Positions 1 to 8,409 of a stretch of DNA of 64,000 bases are shown here, one piece after another; positions within the stretch are counted from its first letter, which is position 1; every line of letters starts with the position of its first letter. The notes beneath the pieces are model-generated. The model was not told the origin of the DNA and searched no databases. It saw only the letters and a program-made list of their open reading frames with translations. This DNA is from Bradyrhizobium sp. dw_411 (GTDB lineage Bacteria; Pseudomonadota; Alphaproteobacteria; Rhizobiales; Xanthobacteraceae): assembly GCF_018449695.1 (NCBI RefSeq), contig NZ_JAAVUY010000001.1, positions 62,001 through 126,000 of the forward strand, in the 5' to 3' direction. Position numbers and translations under genes: made by a program.

Positions 1-49
1 GCGGTTAAGTTCCGGCTGCTAATCTAAGCAAAACTCGGCGCCGTCCTGC

Positions 50-2539
50 ATGTTGAAGGTCAACAAACCGATTTCTGCGGATTTTCTCTCCGGCGGCGGA
101 GAGATGGGCGCGTTGACGCGCGCGCATGACTGGTCGGCCAGTCCGCTTGGAAAGCCCGAGACCTGGCCGCAGAGTTTGCGGACCGCACTGCGGATCCTGC
201 TGAACACCAACCACCCGATGTTCATCTGGTGGGGCGAAGACCTCATCCAGTTCTACAATGATGCCTATCGCCAGACGATGGGACCCGAGCGGCATCCCAG
301 CGCGCTCGGCCAGCGCGGACGGGAATGTTGGGCCGAGATCTGGCCCATTATCGGCCCGCAGATCGAACAGGTAATGAGCGGCGGCGGCCCGACCTGGAAC
401 GAGAACCAGCTCGTTCCCGTCACCCGCAACGGCAAGCTCGAACAAGTCTACTGGACCTATGGCTACAGCCCGATCGACGACGACGACGGGATCGGCGGCG
501 TACTCGTGGTCTGCCGTGATGTCACCAAAGACTATCTTGCCTCCGTCGCGTTGCGGGAACGCGAAGCTGAACTCGCGCGCGTGCAGCAGATCGGCCGCAT
601 CGGCGGCCTTGAAGTCGATCTGACCACCGGCTTTCGCAATCGCCGCTCGCCGGAATATCTGCTGATCCACGGATTGCCGCCGGAGGCGGCCAACGAGTCG
701 CACGAAGACTGGGTCCGCCGCATTCATCCCGAGGATCGCGAGGCCACTGAAAGAAAATTCCGCGACGCCGTTGCCAACGGCGTCCGTGACTACACGGTGC
801 AATACCGGATCATCCGCCCCAGCGATGGTGAGACGCGCTGGATTTCCGTCAAGTCCACGATCGAACGCGACGCAAGCGGAAAACCCATCCGCCTGATCGG
901 CGCCCATACCGATGTCACCGAACAGGTCGCGGCAGAGCAGGCGCTGCGGCAGAGCGAGGAGCTCTACCGCAAGCTTGCAGACCAGCTCGCCGAGTTGAAT
1001 GCGACGCTGGCGCAGCGCGTCGAGGAGAAGACACGGGAGCGCGACCGGATCTGGAACGTGTCGCAGGACTTGCTGATGGTCTCCGATCGCGCCGGCGTCT
1101 GGCAGACGGTCAATCCGGCCTGGACCACAACCCTGGGCTGGAGCGAAGCCGAGTTGCTGAACAGGACTTCGGAATGGCTGGAGCATCCCGACGACAACGG
1201 TCTTACCCGCGCCAAGATGAAGGAGCTAGGCGCGCGCGAGACCACCGTCCGTTTTGAGAGCCGTTTTCGCCATAAGGACGGCACCTATCGCTGGCTGTCA
1301 TGGACCGGCGTCTCCGACAAGGACTGCAATTATGCGGTGGCCCGCGACGTCACCGCCGAAAAGGCCGCGGCGGAGCGGTTGAAGGCCGCCGAAGAGGCGC
1401 TGCTGCAATCCCAGAAGATGGAAGCGGTGGGGCAATTGACCGGCGGCATCGCGCACGACTTCAATAATTTGCTGACCGGCATCGTGGGATCGCTGGATTT
1501 GCTGCAGACCCGTCTCAACCAGGGACGCACCGACAATGTCACGCGCTACATCCATGCGGCGATGACATCGGCCAACCGCGCCGCCGCCCTCACCCACCGC
1601 CTGCTGGCTTTTGCGCGGCGCCAACCGCTGGTTCCGAAGGTCGTCGACGTCAACCAGCTCGTGGTATCGCTGGAGGACTTGCTGCGCCGGACAATCGGCG
1701 AAGCCATCGATCTCGAGATCACAGCATTGAACGGGTTGTGGAATACGCTGTGCGATCCCAACCAGTTGGAGAGCGCACTGCTCAATCTCGCTATCAACGC
1801 CCGCGATGCGATGCCGAATGGCGGCAAGCTCATCATCGCGACTGCCAATGCACGGCTCGACGACACGACCGCCGATCCGTCGGCGCTATCGCCCGGCGAT
1901 TACATCTGCATCAGCGTCACCGATACCGGAACCGGCATGAGCGCCGAGGTCGCCGCGCGCGCCTTCGATCCGTTCTTCACCACCAAGCCGATCGGCCAAG
2001 GCACCGGGCTCGGGCTTTCGATGATCTATGGCTTTGCGCGGCAATCGAACGGCCATGCCACGATCGACAGCAAGCTGGACCGGGGAACGTCGGTCAAACT
2101 TTACCTGCCGCGGCATCTCGGCAGCAGCATTATCGAGCAAGCCGCAGGCGTCCACACGAGCCGGCACGCCGCCACCGGCGAGACCGTGCTGGTGGTTGAG
2201 GACGAACCGGTGGTCCGCTCGGTCATTCTGGAAATGCTGGCCGATCAGGGGTACCGGACGCTCGAAGCCGGCGACGGCCCCGCCGGCTTGCACCTGCTGC
2301 GCGACAACAAGCAGATCGATCTGTTGATCACTGACGTCGGCCTGCCCGGCATGAACGGCCGCCAGCTCGCCGATCAGGCCCGGGAAACCCGGCCCGACCT
2401 GAAGATTCTCTTCATCACCGGCTATGCCGAAAGCGTTGCGATCGCCGACGGCTTCCTGCAGCCGGGCATGGAGATGATCACCAAGCCGTTCGATCTCGAC
2501 AACCTGTCCCGCCGAATTCGCGCGATGGTTTCGCGGTAG
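50..2539 (+). CDS. Hybrid sensor histidine kinase (PAS-PAS-PAS-HisKA-HATPase-REC)
   Basis: 829-residue signalling protein without clear membrane segments, so probably a cytoplasmic sensor. The N-terminal part (about 10-165) looks PAS-like and carries the GGGEMG and WSASPLG signature typical of a large rhizobial kinase family. Two further PAS/PAC blocks lie at about 175-300 and 335-445. The HisKA H box AHDFNN places the phospho-acceptor at H469, followed by N, G1 and G2 ATPase motifs (NLAINARDAM, TGTGMS, GTGLGLS). A receiver domain fills about 705-829 with phospho-acceptor D762 (TDVGLPGMNG). An internal Met at residue 19 has a closer Shine-Dalgarno sequence, but the GGGEMG motif supports the upstream start. 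The stimulus is unknown; no partner regulator is adjacent. Confidence 0.93.
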   Translation: MLKVNKPISADFLSGGGEMGALTRAHDWSASPLGKPETWPQSLRTALRILLNTNHPMFIWWGEDLIQFYNDAYRQTMGPERHPSALGQRGRECWAEIWPIIGPQIEQVMSGGGPTWNENQLVPVTRNGKLEQVYWTYGYSPIDDDDGIGGVLVVCRDVTKDYLASVALREREAELARVQQIGRIGGLEVDLTTGFRNRRSPEYLLIHGLPPEAANESHEDWVRRIHPEDREATERKFRDAVANGVRDYTVQYRIIRPSDGETRWISVKSTIERDASGKPIRLIGAHTDVTEQVAAEQALRQSEELYRKLADQLAELNATLAQRVEEKTRERDRIWNVSQDLLMVSDRAGVWQTVNPAWTTTLGWSEAELLNRTSEWLEHPDDNGLTRAKMKELGARETTVRFESRFRHKDGTYRWLSWTGVSDKDCNYAVARDVTAEKAAAERLKAAEEALLQSQKMEAVGQLTGGIAHDFNNLLTGIVGSLDLLQTRLNQGRTDNVTRYIHAAMTSANRAAALTHRLLAFARRQPLVPKVVDVNQLVVSLEDLLRRTIGEAIDLEITALNGLWNTLCDPNQLESALLNLAINARDAMPNGGKLIIATANARLDDTTADPSALSPGDYICISVTDTGTGMSAEVAARAFDPFFTTKPIGQGTGLGLSMIYGFARQSNGHATIDSKLDRGTSVKLYLPRHLGSSIIEQAAGVHTSRHAATGETVLVVEDEPVVRSVILEMLADQGYRTLEAGDGPAGLHLLRDNKQIDLLITDVGLPGMNGRQLADQARETRPDLKILFITGYAESVAIADGFLQPGMEMITKPFDLDNLSRRIRAMVSR

Positions 2540-2553
2540 TTCCACTTCCGCAT

Positions 2554-2746
2554 CATCCTTCGAGACGCCGTGCAAGTGCGCAGCTCCTCCGGATGAGGAC
2601 GAACTGTAGCCCGGATGAGCGCAGCGATATCCGGGAGCAACTGTCATGTCCGCGCTGATGCTCATTCCTCATGGTGAGGAGCGCGGCGGAGTTTATCATC
2701 GGGCCGCGCTTCGCGCGGACCCGTTGGCGCGTCTTGAACCATGAGG
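2554..2746. repeat. Stack of three intergenic palindromic repeats
   Basis: The gap between the kinase and the MBL gene is filled by repeat DNA. At 2554-2599 an inverted repeat runs from ATCCTTCGAGAC to GGATGAGG. At 2607-2636 lies a half-element CCCGGATGAGCGCAGCGATA, whose complete mirror-image form occurs at 27783-27858. At 2667-2746 a palindrome runs from CCTCATGGTGAGGAGC to CTTGAACCATGAGG and contains GAGTTTATCATCGGGC, a motif also seen (inverted) at about 45921 and 48258. No reading frame here is credible as a gene. Confidence 0.85.
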
Positions 2747-2772
2747 CCACAGCAGAAGACACGGCCGCCTGA

Positions 2773-3453
2773 TCACACCGTCCCCGTCAGGAACGGATTC
2801 GTCATCCGCTCATGGCCGATGGTGGAGCGGGCGCCGTGGCCGCAGAAGAATCCGACATCGTCGCCGAGCGGCAGCAGCTTGTCCTTGATCGACTTGATCA
2901 GCGTGTCGTGATTGCCGCCGGGAATGTCGCTGCGTCCGACCGAGCCGTTGAACAGCACGTCACCGACATGGGCAAAACGCATTTCCTTTTGGAAAAACAC
3001 CACGCTGCCGGGCGAATGGCCCGGGCAATGCAGGATGTCGAGGGTCAATTCGCCGATCGAGACCTGATCGCCCTCATCAAGCCAGCGATCCGGCGTGAAG
3101 TTACGCACGCCGCTCATGCCGAACCGCGCGCCGCTGTTGACGACATTGTCGAGCAGGAATTTGTCGGCGATATGCGGGCCTTCGATAGGCACTTTCAATT
3201 CTTCGCGCAGCTTGTCCGCGCCGCCGACATGGTCGATATGGCCATGGGTCAGCCAGATCTTTTCGACCGTTACATTGGACTGCTTGATCGCAGCCAGAAT
3301 TTTCGGAACGTCCCCGCCGGGATCGATCACAACCGCCTTTTTGGTGGTCAGGCACCAAAACAATGTGCAGTTCTGCTCGAACAGCGTCACCGGGATAATG
3401 AGCGCACCGGCGCGCGCCTGTTCCTTGGCCTGATTTTCGGATTGCTTTGCCAT
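2773..3453 (-). CDS. MBL-fold metallo-hydrolase (glyoxalase II-like)
   Basis: 226-residue cytoplasmic metallo-beta-lactamase-fold hydrolase of the small glyoxalase II-like group. The metal-binding motif THGHIDHVGG gives H70, H72, D74 and H75. CPGHSPGSVVF and HVGDVLF supply the later His and the bridging Asp, and FCGHG the last His. The frame stays open to 3585, but MAKQSEN at 3453 is the first Met compatible with the fold and has AGGA about 10 bases upstream. Thioester or hydroxyacyl-glutathione hydrolysis is inferred from family only; the substrate is not evident. Confidence 0.9.
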   Translation of the reverse strand: MAKQSENQAKEQARAGALIIPVTLFEQNCTLFWCLTTKKAVVIDPGGDVPKILAAIKQSNVTVEKIWLTHGHIDHVGGADKLREELKVPIEGPHIADKFLLDNVVNSGARFGMSGVRNFTPDRWLDEGDQVSIGELTLDILHCPGHSPGSVVFFQKEMRFAHVGDVLFNGSVGRSDIPGGNHDTLIKSIKDKLLPLGDDVGFFCGHGARSTIGHERMTNPFLTGTV

Positions 3454-3598
3454 GTGTTCCTGTCCTTTGGCCGCACATTGCCGATTTTTAGCGACCCGCC
3501 AAGGAGAAAATTCGCCGAAATTTCGGAAAATCCGTGCGTCGGGGCTGCCCTGACGTCGCGCACGCCGTTGGACGCGATCACGCAATCGGCTAGGCTGC

Positions 3599-4090
3599 GT
3601 GGCGATGGAATCACAAGCACGTCAGGTCAATCTCGTTCCCGCGCCGGACCGCCGTCAGTCCGAGACCGCGCTTGCGGTCGCGCGCGGCACCGCGCGCATG
3701 CTGCATACCCTGGGTTTCTCCTGCATCAGCGAATTATCGCTGCCGTCGGGACGCCGCGCCGATCTGGTGGCGCTGAACGAGCGCAGCGAGATCTGGATCG
3801 TCGAGATCAAATCGTCAATCGAGGATTTACGCGCCGACCAGAAATGGCCGGAATACCGATCGCATTGCGACCGGCTGTTTTTCGCCTTTACCCGGGAACT
3901 GTCGCACGAAATCTTCCCGCTCGATACCGGGCTGATCGTCGCCGATGCCTATGGCGCCCACCTGCACCGCGAGGCGCCCGAACATCGCCTGCCGGCGCCG
4001 ACCCGCAAGCTGATGACCGTGCGCTTCGGCATGGCTGCCGCCGGGCGGATCAACCGGCTGGTCGATCCGCAAGGGCATGCGGAGTTTTAA
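3599..4090 (+). CDS. mmcB: MmcB family DNA repair protein
   Basis: 163-residue protein matching the MmcB family, named after the Caulobacter mitomycin C resistance gene and formerly a domain of unknown function. It has a restriction-endonuclease-like core: RRADLVAL (acidic residue) followed by IWIVEIKSS, the E-x-K signature of PD-(D/E)XK nucleases, then a DQKWPEY segment. A role in mutagenic or translesion DNA repair follows from the family. A second Met at residue 3 is an alternative start. It is divergent from the MBL gene across a 145-bp gap and convergent with the MFS gene, one base apart. Confidence 0.88.
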   Translation: MAMESQARQVNLVPAPDRRQSETALAVARGTARMLHTLGFSCISELSLPSGRRADLVALNERSEIWIVEIKSSIEDLRADQKWPEYRSHCDRLFFAFTRELSHEIFPLDTGLIVADAYGAHLHREAPEHRLPAPTRKLMTVRFGMAAAGRINRLVDPQGHAEF

Positions 4091-4091
4091 T

Positions 4092-5342
4092 TCACTCCGC
4101 TGCCGGCTGCTTCGATCGTCCTGAAATCAACAGGATGACCACGCCCATCATCGCGATCAGCCCACCGGCCCAATAGGGCGCGGCGGCGCTGAATGGTGAC
4201 AGCACCGCGGCGAGCAGCGGTCCCAGCATCCGTGCCATCGCCTGCTGCGATTGGTTCGCACCCTGCACCAATCCCTGCGCGTCCGCGGGCGCCGCGTTGG
4301 AGATGATCGCGTTCATCGGCGGCTGGAACAGGCCATCGCCCAACGTGAAAACCACGATCGAAGCGAGCAGGAATTCGACCCGCGGCACGAACACCAGACA
4401 TGCGATCAGCCCGAAACCAATCGCATTGACGGCGAGTCCCACGCGCGTGAGCAGATCGGCGCCGAGGCGCGGCAACAGTATGCGCGTGAGAAGCCCCTGG
4501 GCGACGATGTCCATCACGCCGACGGTGAACAATATCCAGCCGATCCCGGTCGGACCGAATTGCAAAATATCTTTCAGATAGACCGCAAAATTACTCTGCA
4601 GCATGGCGCCGGAAAAGAAGAAGGCAAACGCGGCCGCAAAGGGAATGCGCAGCGCGGCGATGCCGAGCACCTGCGCGAGTTGTGCCAGCGGGTTAAGCTG
4701 CTGCCAGCGCCAAGCCGGACGCGCCGCATCGCGCGCGAGGCTTTCGGGCAACGCCAGATAAATCCAGGCGATGCTCACAAGCGTCAGCGCGGCCGCCGCA
4801 AACAATGGCGCGGCAGGATAAATCGCCCCCAGCAGTCCGCCGGCGACCGGCCCCAGCATAAAGCCAAGGCCGCCGACCGCGCCGAGCACGCCATAGATGC
4901 GTCCGCGTTCTTCCGGCGCGAACGTATCTGCCACGTAAGCATAGACGGTGCTGATATTCCCGGCGGTCAGGCCGTCGATGATGCGGCCAACGAACAGAAC
5001 CCACAATGCGCCGCCAAGGCCAAAGATCACATAGCCAATTGTGGAGCCAAACAGCGACAGCATCAGGATCGGCCGGCGGCCGTAGCGATCGCTGAGTGCG
5101 CCCATCACGGGTGCTGCACAAAACGCGCAGAGCGCAAACACCGAGACGATTAGCCCGACGTATAGGCCGACCTGCTCCGGCGGCACATATTGGCCGACCA
5201 GGAAAGGGATCACCGGCAGGATCAAGGTGAAGCCGGCGATATTCAGGAAAACCGATATCGCAAGCACGATCACCGAACCCTTTTGTTTGGGCGCGGCGTC
5301 GGACTGCGAAGCACGATCGGTATGTTGCGGAAGTTCTTGCAT
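4092..5342 (-). CDS. MFS transporter, tetracycline/multidrug exporter type
   Basis: 416-residue major facilitator with about 12 membrane segments. The motif-A loop between TM2 and TM3 reads GALSDRYGRRPIL, and the repeated loop in the second half is degenerate. N-terminal IAGFTLILPVIPFLVGQYV and central GPVAGGLLG resemble the TetA-like drug:H+ antiporter branch. Export of a small molecule is inferred; the substrate is unknown. The ATG at 5342 has GGAGAGAG six bases upstream, and this ribosome binding site sits in the 3' arm of a CTCCGG/CCGGAG hairpin. The leader is therefore unusually structured (see 5343-5540). Confidence 0.9.
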   Translation of the reverse strand: MQELPQHTDRASQSDAAPKQKGSVIVLAISVFLNIAGFTLILPVIPFLVGQYVPPEQVGLYVGLIVSVFALCAFCAAPVMGALSDRYGRRPILMLSLFGSTIGYVIFGLGGALWVLFVGRIIDGLTAGNISTVYAYVADTFAPEERGRIYGVLGAVGGLGFMLGPVAGGLLGAIYPAAPLFAAAALTLVSIAWIYLALPESLARDAARPAWRWQQLNPLAQLAQVLGIAALRIPFAAAFAFFFSGAMLQSNFAVYLKDILQFGPTGIGWILFTVGVMDIVAQGLLTRILLPRLGADLLTRVGLAVNAIGFGLIACLVFVPRVEFLLASIVVFTLGDGLFQPPMNAIISNAAPADAQGLVQGANQSQQAMARMLGPLLAAVLSPFSAAAPYWAGGLIAMMGVVILLISGRSKQPAAE

Positions 5343-5540
5343 GGCTCTCTCCGGATCAAGGATTCACCCGGAGCAGTGTGTCGGCTGACAACCACACGGA
5401 CGAATCCTGTGGCGCGGCTTGCGCCGCACCAGGAATTCGTCGAGGGATCTCAGGCGCTGCCATTGGCAGCGATGCAAGGAACAGAGCTTCCGTGGAACGG
5501 AAGGGCTTGGGCCTACCCAGACCAAGCCTGCCTTTTTCGA
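5343..5540. ncRNA. Hairpin-rich leader or candidate small RNA
   Basis: At least five strong stem-loops follow each other: CTCCGG/CCGGAG at 5350-5374; a long stem pairing ACGAAT with ATTCGT around GGCGC/GCGCC at about 5399-5440; CGCTGCC/GGCAGCG at 5455-5471; CTTCCGT/ACGGAAG at 5487-5503; and GGCTTGG/CCAAGCC at 5504-5528. On the minus strand this is the leader of the MFS gene, and the first hairpin covers its Shine-Dalgarno sequence. On the plus strand the last stem is followed by TGCCTTTTT, like an intrinsic terminator. The sequence does not decide which strand is used. No known riboswitch consensus was recognised. Confidence 0.45.
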
Positions 5541-5717
5541 CGGAGGCCAAATAGCCCATCAGGCCGGATTGGGCAACCTGAATTTATTGGGTTCCGGCGC
5601 GTAAGGTGGACAACGCGCCAGCGTTCCCACCATTCCGGAAAGCGGTTTGTCGATAGATGGTGGGCACGGCGCGAAGGGCGCCTTTGCCCACCCTACAAAT
5701 TAGCGTCGCGTCCGGCG
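5541..5717. repeat. Intergenic tail with GTGGGCA palindrome
   Basis: The rest of the gap before the amidohydrolase holds an inverted pair GGCGCGT / ACGCGCC near 5597-5619. At 5658-5697 there is a palindrome from TGGTGGGCACGGCGCGAAGG to GCCCACCCTAC. The same family appears in full at 20145-20229. No gene was seen. Confidence 0.7.
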
Positions 5718-6557
5718 CTACTTCTTCGGTGACCAACCATAGGCCTTGGCGCAGGCACCGCCCATCAGCATGGCGCGTTCGCTCTCACTCAGCCGATCGG
5801 TTTTCAAAAAAGGCGTGACGGCCTGCTCGTAATTGACGACCGCAAACGCGCGCGTCCAGTCGGTGCCCCACAGGCAGCGCTCAAAACCCCAGGCATCGAA
5901 CACGCGCGCCAGCGGATCCCAGATATCGGGGAACGGATACGGCTCGCGCGACAGCGTGCAGGCGCCGCTGACCTTGATCACGACATTGGGGCGCTTGGCG
6001 AGCGCCAGCACTTTCGGAAGCTCGGCCCAGGGCTGCGCCGGCGCGGGCGGCACGCGCGGCTGCAGAAGACCGAGATGGTCGAGTATGAATCGTGTGTCGG
6101 GATGGCGATCGATCAGCGCGATGCCGGCGTCCAGATTGTCCCAGCACAAAACGTTGACCGGAAAATCGTAACGAACCGCCGCACGGGCGATCCGCTCAAG
6201 GCCGGGATCGCTGGGATCGCGCTTGGATTCCTTTGTCAGCATGATGCGGATGCCGACCGTGCCTGGTGTCTTCTTCCAGTCGGCGACGACATCGGCGACC
6301 TCGGGATTATCAGGATCGACCGGCTTGACGATGGCTAGCCGGCCCGGATGGGCCCGTTGCGCTTCGACAGCATAGCTGGCGTCGTATTTGTACAGCGAAA
6401 AAGCCGAGATGAAGATCGCGCCGTCGACGCCGACCTTGTCCATCGCGGCCACCATCTCGTCACCGGTGACGTGGTCGGGCCAGTTCGGAACATTGTGCCA
6501 GGGCCGCTTCGGCGTGTTCGCCTCATAGGCATGAACCTGGGAATCGATAATGGCCAT
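5718..6557 (-). CDS. Amidohydrolase family protein (amidohydrolase 2 / TIM-barrel)
   Basis: 279-residue TIM-barrel metal-dependent hydrolase of the amidohydrolase-2 group, which includes 2-pyrone-4,6-dicarboxylate lactonase-like and decarboxylase-like enzymes. The N-terminal strand reads IIDSQVHAYE, with Q in place of the usual first metal-binding His of HxH. Later strands give ILDHLGL (His) and LWGTDWTRA (catalytic Asp). The family breaks C-C or C-O bonds in carboxylated or lactone substrates; the specific reaction cannot be read. Followed downstream by the structured intergenic region, it seems to be a single gene. Confidence 0.85.
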   Translation of the reverse strand: MAIIDSQVHAYEANTPKRPWHNVPNWPDHVTGDEMVAAMDKVGVDGAIFISAFSLYKYDASYAVEAQRAHPGRLAIVKPVDPDNPEVADVVADWKKTPGTVGIRIMLTKESKRDPSDPGLERIARAAVRYDFPVNVLCWDNLDAGIALIDRHPDTRFILDHLGLLQPRVPPAPAQPWAELPKVLALAKRPNVVIKVSGACTLSREPYPFPDIWDPLARVFDAWGFERCLWGTDWTRAFAVVNYEQAVTPFLKTDRLSESERAMLMGGACAKAYGWSPKK

Positions 6558-6654
6558 TGGGGCGTTCCTCTATGTCGGGCGAGTTTGACAAGGCCGCGGC
6601 GCGTTCGCGCGACTGTGCTCGCTTCTGTTGCTGTTACTTACACAATTGCCGATT

Positions 6655-6882
6655 TCAGATCGAGCCGGCCTGACGGGGTGGGCTCGGCCAATCCGACCGC
6701 AGATTGTTGGGATTATTTCGGTCGTACAGATCCTGCCTTAAAACGCCACCCCAGGCATCCCACACCGGTGCGGGCCGCTTGACCTCGCGGGATGGCGCGG
6801 CTTTGTTTGAAGCGGTCTGCGCGAAAGCAATCGCGGGAAATGCCAAGGCACCCATCGCGATTAATATTATTGCCTTCTTCAT
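6655..6882 (-). CDS. Small secreted hypothetical protein
   Basis: 75 residues with a clear Sec signal peptide (MKKAIILIAMGALAFPAIAF, cleavage after AFA) and a mature part of about 53 residues, rich in Pro, Asn and Trp (PVWDAWGG, LYDRNNPNN, SDWPSPP). The start at 6882 is chosen because GAGGTGAGGAGC lies just upstream; an in-frame Met five codons earlier lacks a site. No domain is recognised. Similar very short exported proteins are common in bradyrhizobia, and 39977-40228 is another in this window. Confidence 0.7.
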   Translation of the reverse strand: MKKAIILIAMGALAFPAIAFAQTASNKAAPSREVKRPAPVWDAWGGVLRQDLYDRNNPNNLRSDWPSPPRQAGSI

Positions 6883-7002
6883 GGGGAAGCTCCTCACCTC
6901 ATGCTCATCTGAGCGTGGCGCAGTTAAGCGCGCCCTTTGACCTCAATCAAGTGAGACCGCGGGCATGTCTCGCATGTGCGATAAGCGGACTGGGCTTCGC
7001 CC

Positions 7003-8040
7003 TTACTCGGCGATGTCTGGATCAAGCTTCCTGGCAGCGGCGACATCCGCATCGCCGCCTGATTTGTCTCCGTTCAACCGCTTGACGATGCCACGTCGGA
7101 ACAGCGCTGCAGCATAATCGGGATCGAGCCGGAACGCCTCGCTGTAGTCGGCGATCGCGCGCGCATAGTCTTTCTTTCGAACGAAAGTCGTGCCGCGGTT
7201 ATTGAAGGCAACCGCAAATTTGGGATTGAGCCTGATCGCCTCGTTGTAATCCGCCATGGCATGGTCGGGATCGTTCTTGCCCATATAGGCCATCCCGCGA
7301 TTGCTCCATGCCAGAATCAATCCGGGCTGGAGCCGGATCGCCTGATCGTAATCTGCAATCGCGCGGTCGTAGTCCTTCTTGAGGGAATAGGCGACGCCAC
7401 GGTCATAATAGGATTGCACGGAATTGGGATCGAGGCTGATCGCCTTGTCCAGATCCGCGATCGCATGGTCGTAATCATTCTTGTCCGCATAGGCGCTGCC
7501 GCGATTCGAATAAGCGTGGGCCAGTCCGGGATCGAGCCGGATCGCCTGATCGTAGTCGGCAATGGCTCGGTCAATGTCGCCCTTGTTGCCGTAAACGCTG
7601 CCGCGGTTATCATAGGCACGCGCATAATTCGGATCGACCTTGATCGCGGCGTCGTAATCGGTCAGCGCCCGGTCGTTGTCCCCCTTGATCTGATACGCTT
7701 GGCCGCGGTTGCTATGCGCCATCGCATAACCGGGATCGATGTTGATCGCCTGGCCATAGTCGGCAATGGCACGGTCAATGTCGCCCTTGGCCTGATAAGC
7801 CACACCGCGGTTGTTGAACGCGGCAGCGAGATCTTTGCCGGTGAAGCGACCCGACGCGATCGCCTCGTTGCATCCGCTGATTTGCTGGTCGCCCGGGATG
7901 TCGAATTTACCAGTGCAGTTGCTGTCCTTCAGGGATTGCGCCGACGCGGACGACAGGAGCGCCAATGACATCACCGCCGCAACAACCAGCTTGCCGAAAC
8001 CCAAACGCGCGCTCGATTGATCCGTCAAAGGCCTACTCAC
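7003..8040 (-). CDS. Exported TPR repeat protein, eight tandem TPRs
   Basis: Signal peptide-like N terminus (LVVAAVMSLALLSSASAQS), then a short cysteine-bearing segment (SNCTGKFDIPGDQQISGCN), then eight 34-residue tetratricopeptide repeats, nearly all with the pattern NRGxAYxxKxDxDRAIADYxxAIxLDP. TPR arrays bind protein partners; a periplasmic scaffold role is inferred. The GTG at 8040 is preferred because an upstream ATG at 8097 would overlap the preceding gene by 47 bases. The total is about 345 residues from that GTG. The repeats leave a long open frame on the opposite strand, which is an artefact. Confidence 0.82.
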   Translation of the reverse strand: MSRPLTDQSSARLGFGKLVVAAVMSLALLSSASAQSLKDSNCTGKFDIPGDQQISGCNEAIASGRFTGKDLAAAFNNRGVAYQAKGDIDRAIADYGQAINIDPGYAMAHSNRGQAYQIKGDNDRALTDYDAAIKVDPNYARAYDNRGSVYGNKGDIDRAIADYDQAIRLDPGLAHAYSNRGSAYADKNDYDHAIADLDKAISLDPNSVQSYYDRGVAYSLKKDYDRAIADYDQAIRLQPGLILAWSNRGMAYMGKNDPDHAMADYNEAIRLNPKFAVAFNNRGTTFVRKKDYARAIADYSEAFRLDPDYAAALFRRGIVKRLNGDKSGGDADVAAARKLDPDIAE

Positions 8041-8050
8041 TCCCGGGAAA

Positions 8051-8350
8051 TTATTTTTTGGGAAATTCCGCCAGCAATTGCATCCAGACCACCGCAAAGG
8101 CGATCAGCCCTGCTATTCCCAACGCAATCGTCAGGCGCGGCCAGCGGCCGATCGCGACCAGCAACCACGCAGGCAGGAAGAAGATCGCAAAGATGCCGCC
8201 AAGCGGAAACACGGCGAGCCACTGAAATCCCGATCCGTCACCCAGCGGCACGTGATCGATCGCGTAAAAAGTATACAGCCAGAACAGCGTGCCTACAGCA
8301 GCGATGACCGCCGCCATTTGCCGGAAACTCAGATTACGAAGCGAGACCAT
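8051..8350 (-). CDS. Small membrane protein, unknown function
   Basis: 99 residues with three predicted membrane segments (MAAVIAAVGTLFWLYTFYAI; FQWLAVFPLGGIFAIFFLPAW; LTIALGIAGLIAFAVVWM) and a basic C terminus. No family is recognised. It lies 10 bases upstream of the preferred start of the TPR gene on the same strand, so the two are probably cotranscribed. Confidence 0.68.
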   Translation of the reverse strand: MVSLRNLSFRQMAAVIAAVGTLFWLYTFYAIDHVPLGDGSGFQWLAVFPLGGIFAIFFLPAWLLVAIGRWPRLTIALGIAGLIAFAVVWMQLLAEFPKK

Positions 8351-8409
8351 GTGATCACCGTCGCGATTTAGTCACGCGACGGTGCACCAAGGTTCATCCC
8401 ATGACTGGC

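Noticed and set aside
5-1186. 393-codon minus-strand frame opposite the hybrid kinase
   Set aside because: It is the mirror of a clear kinase gene; its protein has no domain and arises from GC-rich codon bias.
5400-5540. Guanidine (mini-ykkC) riboswitch upstream of the MFS exporter
   Set aside because: The hairpin loops do not show the paired ACGR loops of that class; the structured leader is reported without a class.
7261-7968. 235-codon plus-strand frame opposite the TPR gene
   Set aside because: The repeat structure of the TPR gene gives a repetitive antisense frame; there is no ribosome site or known domain.
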